This document shows positions 62,522 to 64,000 of a stretch of 64,000 bases of DNA, in pieces. The position numbers were made by a program, and so were the translations under genes. How positions within the stretch are numbered: position 1 is the stretch's first letter; every line of letters starts with the position of its first letter. A model generated the notes under the pieces. It did no database searches, was not told the DNA's origin, and worked only from the letters and a program-made list of their open reading frames with translations. Source of the DNA: Hirudinaria manillensis (taxonomy: Eukaryota > Annelida > Clitellata > Hirudinida > Hirudinidae). The stretch spans positions 11,222,501-11,286,500 of the forward strand of contig CM067528.1 in assembly GCA_034509925.1 (NCBI GenBank), read 5' to 3'.

Positions 62522-63611
62522 TAGTTCGAATAATTAAAACAAAACCCAAAATTTAAATATTTGTTTTAACAAGGGCAACCCTAAAGTTGGCAGCGAATTA
62601 ATAAACGGCACAATAGAAACCTCCGGAGATACAAACGAGACTGTTTTTGTATGTGCCCGCGTTTAATTTAAAGGACATATCGCTATTGGTCGCTCAAAAA
62701 TTTAAATTTCCGAATTATATGATTTTAAACCAAGAGTATTTTAAGTTAACTGTATTTTAAAGAAAAATTGCATTGGTTTTGTGGAAATTTATATTTAAAA
62801 AATTGTGAAATAACGTCTTAAGATATCTTTTATTTTTAAACTTGTAAGGCACAATAAATCAAAGAATAATTATATACATACATTATATTTTAATGAATAA
62901 TGCTACGTATGTAGTGTTACTTTCCAAAAAAGATTCAACTTTAAATTTTGAAATTGCATTTCGAATACATTCGAAGAATCAGACCATTAAAATTTATCTG
63001 TTTAACTATTCAATAATTTAATATAAGTTTATGTTTTTTTTATTCGAAATCATCTGCTTTTGGCAGTATAGTGCAATAACTTTTGAACCGTGTGGCCGCA
63101 AATGCCCTCTCGAATGAAGATTTGATTGGGTCATATTGGTTATTGACATTTATAATTTTAAAATAAGAACTATCGCAATGTCCACCTCCAGGCATTCCAG
63201 AAGAATAAGCCCTGTTATATATTCGGCTCCGCCCATCAATATGAGTGATAGCAAGTTGACGATATACGAAATACGTTTATACTGCGATGTTTGGCTTTGA
63301 TGAATATTTATAATAACGTTTATTTGTAGGCAATTAATTGATTATTCTTTAACATAGATAAAAATTAAACTAAAATTCTAGGATTCCCAAACTTTTCTTT
63401 AGTAACTCTCCTACGTTCCCATAATACAATGAATCCTTTGAATTAGAGCAACCGAGAGTACGATGAACCTGTCCTTAAGGCCATTTTTTAGGAACCGATT
63501 TTTGTTCAAGAATGCCCCTATTTACAGTTTCAGAACTATTTCAGACATGCTCTTTGTCAAGTTTGACAGGTGCCTGTAAATAAGCGTAAATTTTTATTGA
63601 GAAAAAATCGG
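62522..63611. other. Intergenic region upstream of Aurora
   Basis: AT-rich, no exon recognised. GTTATATATTCGGCTCCGCCC near 63211 combines a TATA-like and a GC-box-like element and could be a promoter; no gene downstream of it was confirmed. Confidence 0.4.
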
Positions 63612-64000
63612 AGACTATCCCAGTTGCACTCTTCCGGTACAAATCCGAACTGTCGGTGCACCTCCAAACTCATTCCACGGAACAGCGGTTTTTATGCGAC
63701 GAATGCCGTTACAGCGGCAAATCGAGACACCAGTTGAATTGTCACCAGAGACTTCACGAGAGAGAAGATATCAACTCTTATAGCTAGAAAACAACTTTGG
63801 CAGCAAATCTCAAAAGACACAAGAGAGAGTTCACACAGTCTCTAATCTTACAAGAACTTCAAGACAGATCTGCTACAGACACATGTGCAATACTGAGGAG
63901 AAACTGAGGAAACACATTCTCAAGTTACGAAGTCATGCAGGAAAATTCGTATATCCTTAGCAGATGTGCAGCTACGCTACAAATCCAGCTCAGGATTTTA
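63612..64000 (+). pseudogene. Broken C2H2 zinc-finger sequence, runs off the window
   Basis: The frame from about 63611 to the TAG at 63785-63787 reads SELSVHLQTHSTEQRFLCDE followed by CRYSGKSRHQLNCHQRLHE: one finger lacking its Cys pair, then one complete C2H2 finger with an H-type linker. Beyond the stop, finger-like pieces continue in shifted frames (TLAANLKRHKREFTQ, then KLRKHILKLRSHAGK), and after a further in-frame TAG comes QMCSYATNPAQDF. Stops and frame changes between recognisable fingers point to a decayed multi-finger gene. An exon of a live gene ending at the first stop is less likely. Confidence 0.6.

Overview
The window is animal nuclear DNA: AT-rich, with spliced genes and very many simple repeats (TTA, TTTA, GAT/GAC, AAC, GGAT). 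Every protein-coding gene I can support is a metazoan gene with GT-AG introns. The nuclear receptor looks like the arthropod NR1L/HR97 type, and one promoter has an arthropod-style TATA plus TCAG initiator. Short interstitial (TTAGGG)n tracts are seen, which is not the usual arthropod telomere repeat. I therefore say invertebrate, probably protostome, phylum undecided.

Layout. 1-7053: no gene recognised; micro- and minisatellites and a possible decayed pogo/Tigger-like transposase remnant. 7054-10239 (+): 3' part of a nicotinic acetylcholine receptor-like alpha subunit (Cys-loop onward, four exons) with an unusual pore helix; its 5' exons were not found. 12774-16930 (-): a 14-exon PRC1/Ase1/MAP65 microtubule cross-linker, 645 aa. 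18636-28225 (+): a TATA-driven gene of about 30 exons for a 1970-aa secreted protein with signal peptide, Tyr/Pro-rich repeat, 24 thrombospondin type-1 repeats, a fibrinogen-like domain and a Pro-rich acidic tail. 28987-32987 (-): a second PRC1 paralogue (620 aa), with patches nearly identical to the first copy, introns included. 35486-49491 (-): a 933-aa nuclear receptor with two repeat-filled introns of 3.4 and 4.1 kb. 49492-60766: no convincing gene; microsatellites, a tRNA-like B-box fragment and an LTR-like block. 60767-62521 (-): an Aurora kinase, 311 aa. 63612-64000 (+): a broken C2H2 zinc-finger sequence running off the window.

How they relate. There is no operon logic here. Two PRC1 copies and an Aurora kinase belong to the same process (central spindle and cytokinesis), but their proximity may be chance. 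The most unusual item is the thrombospondin-repeat gene. Its repeats sit one per exon, all in phase 1-1. In nine of them the first and fifth cysteines are missing together, as expected if one disulphide was lost as a unit. It lies between the two PRC1 copies, transcribed in the opposite direction. All exon borders were read by eye from splice signals and frame continuity, without transcript data.
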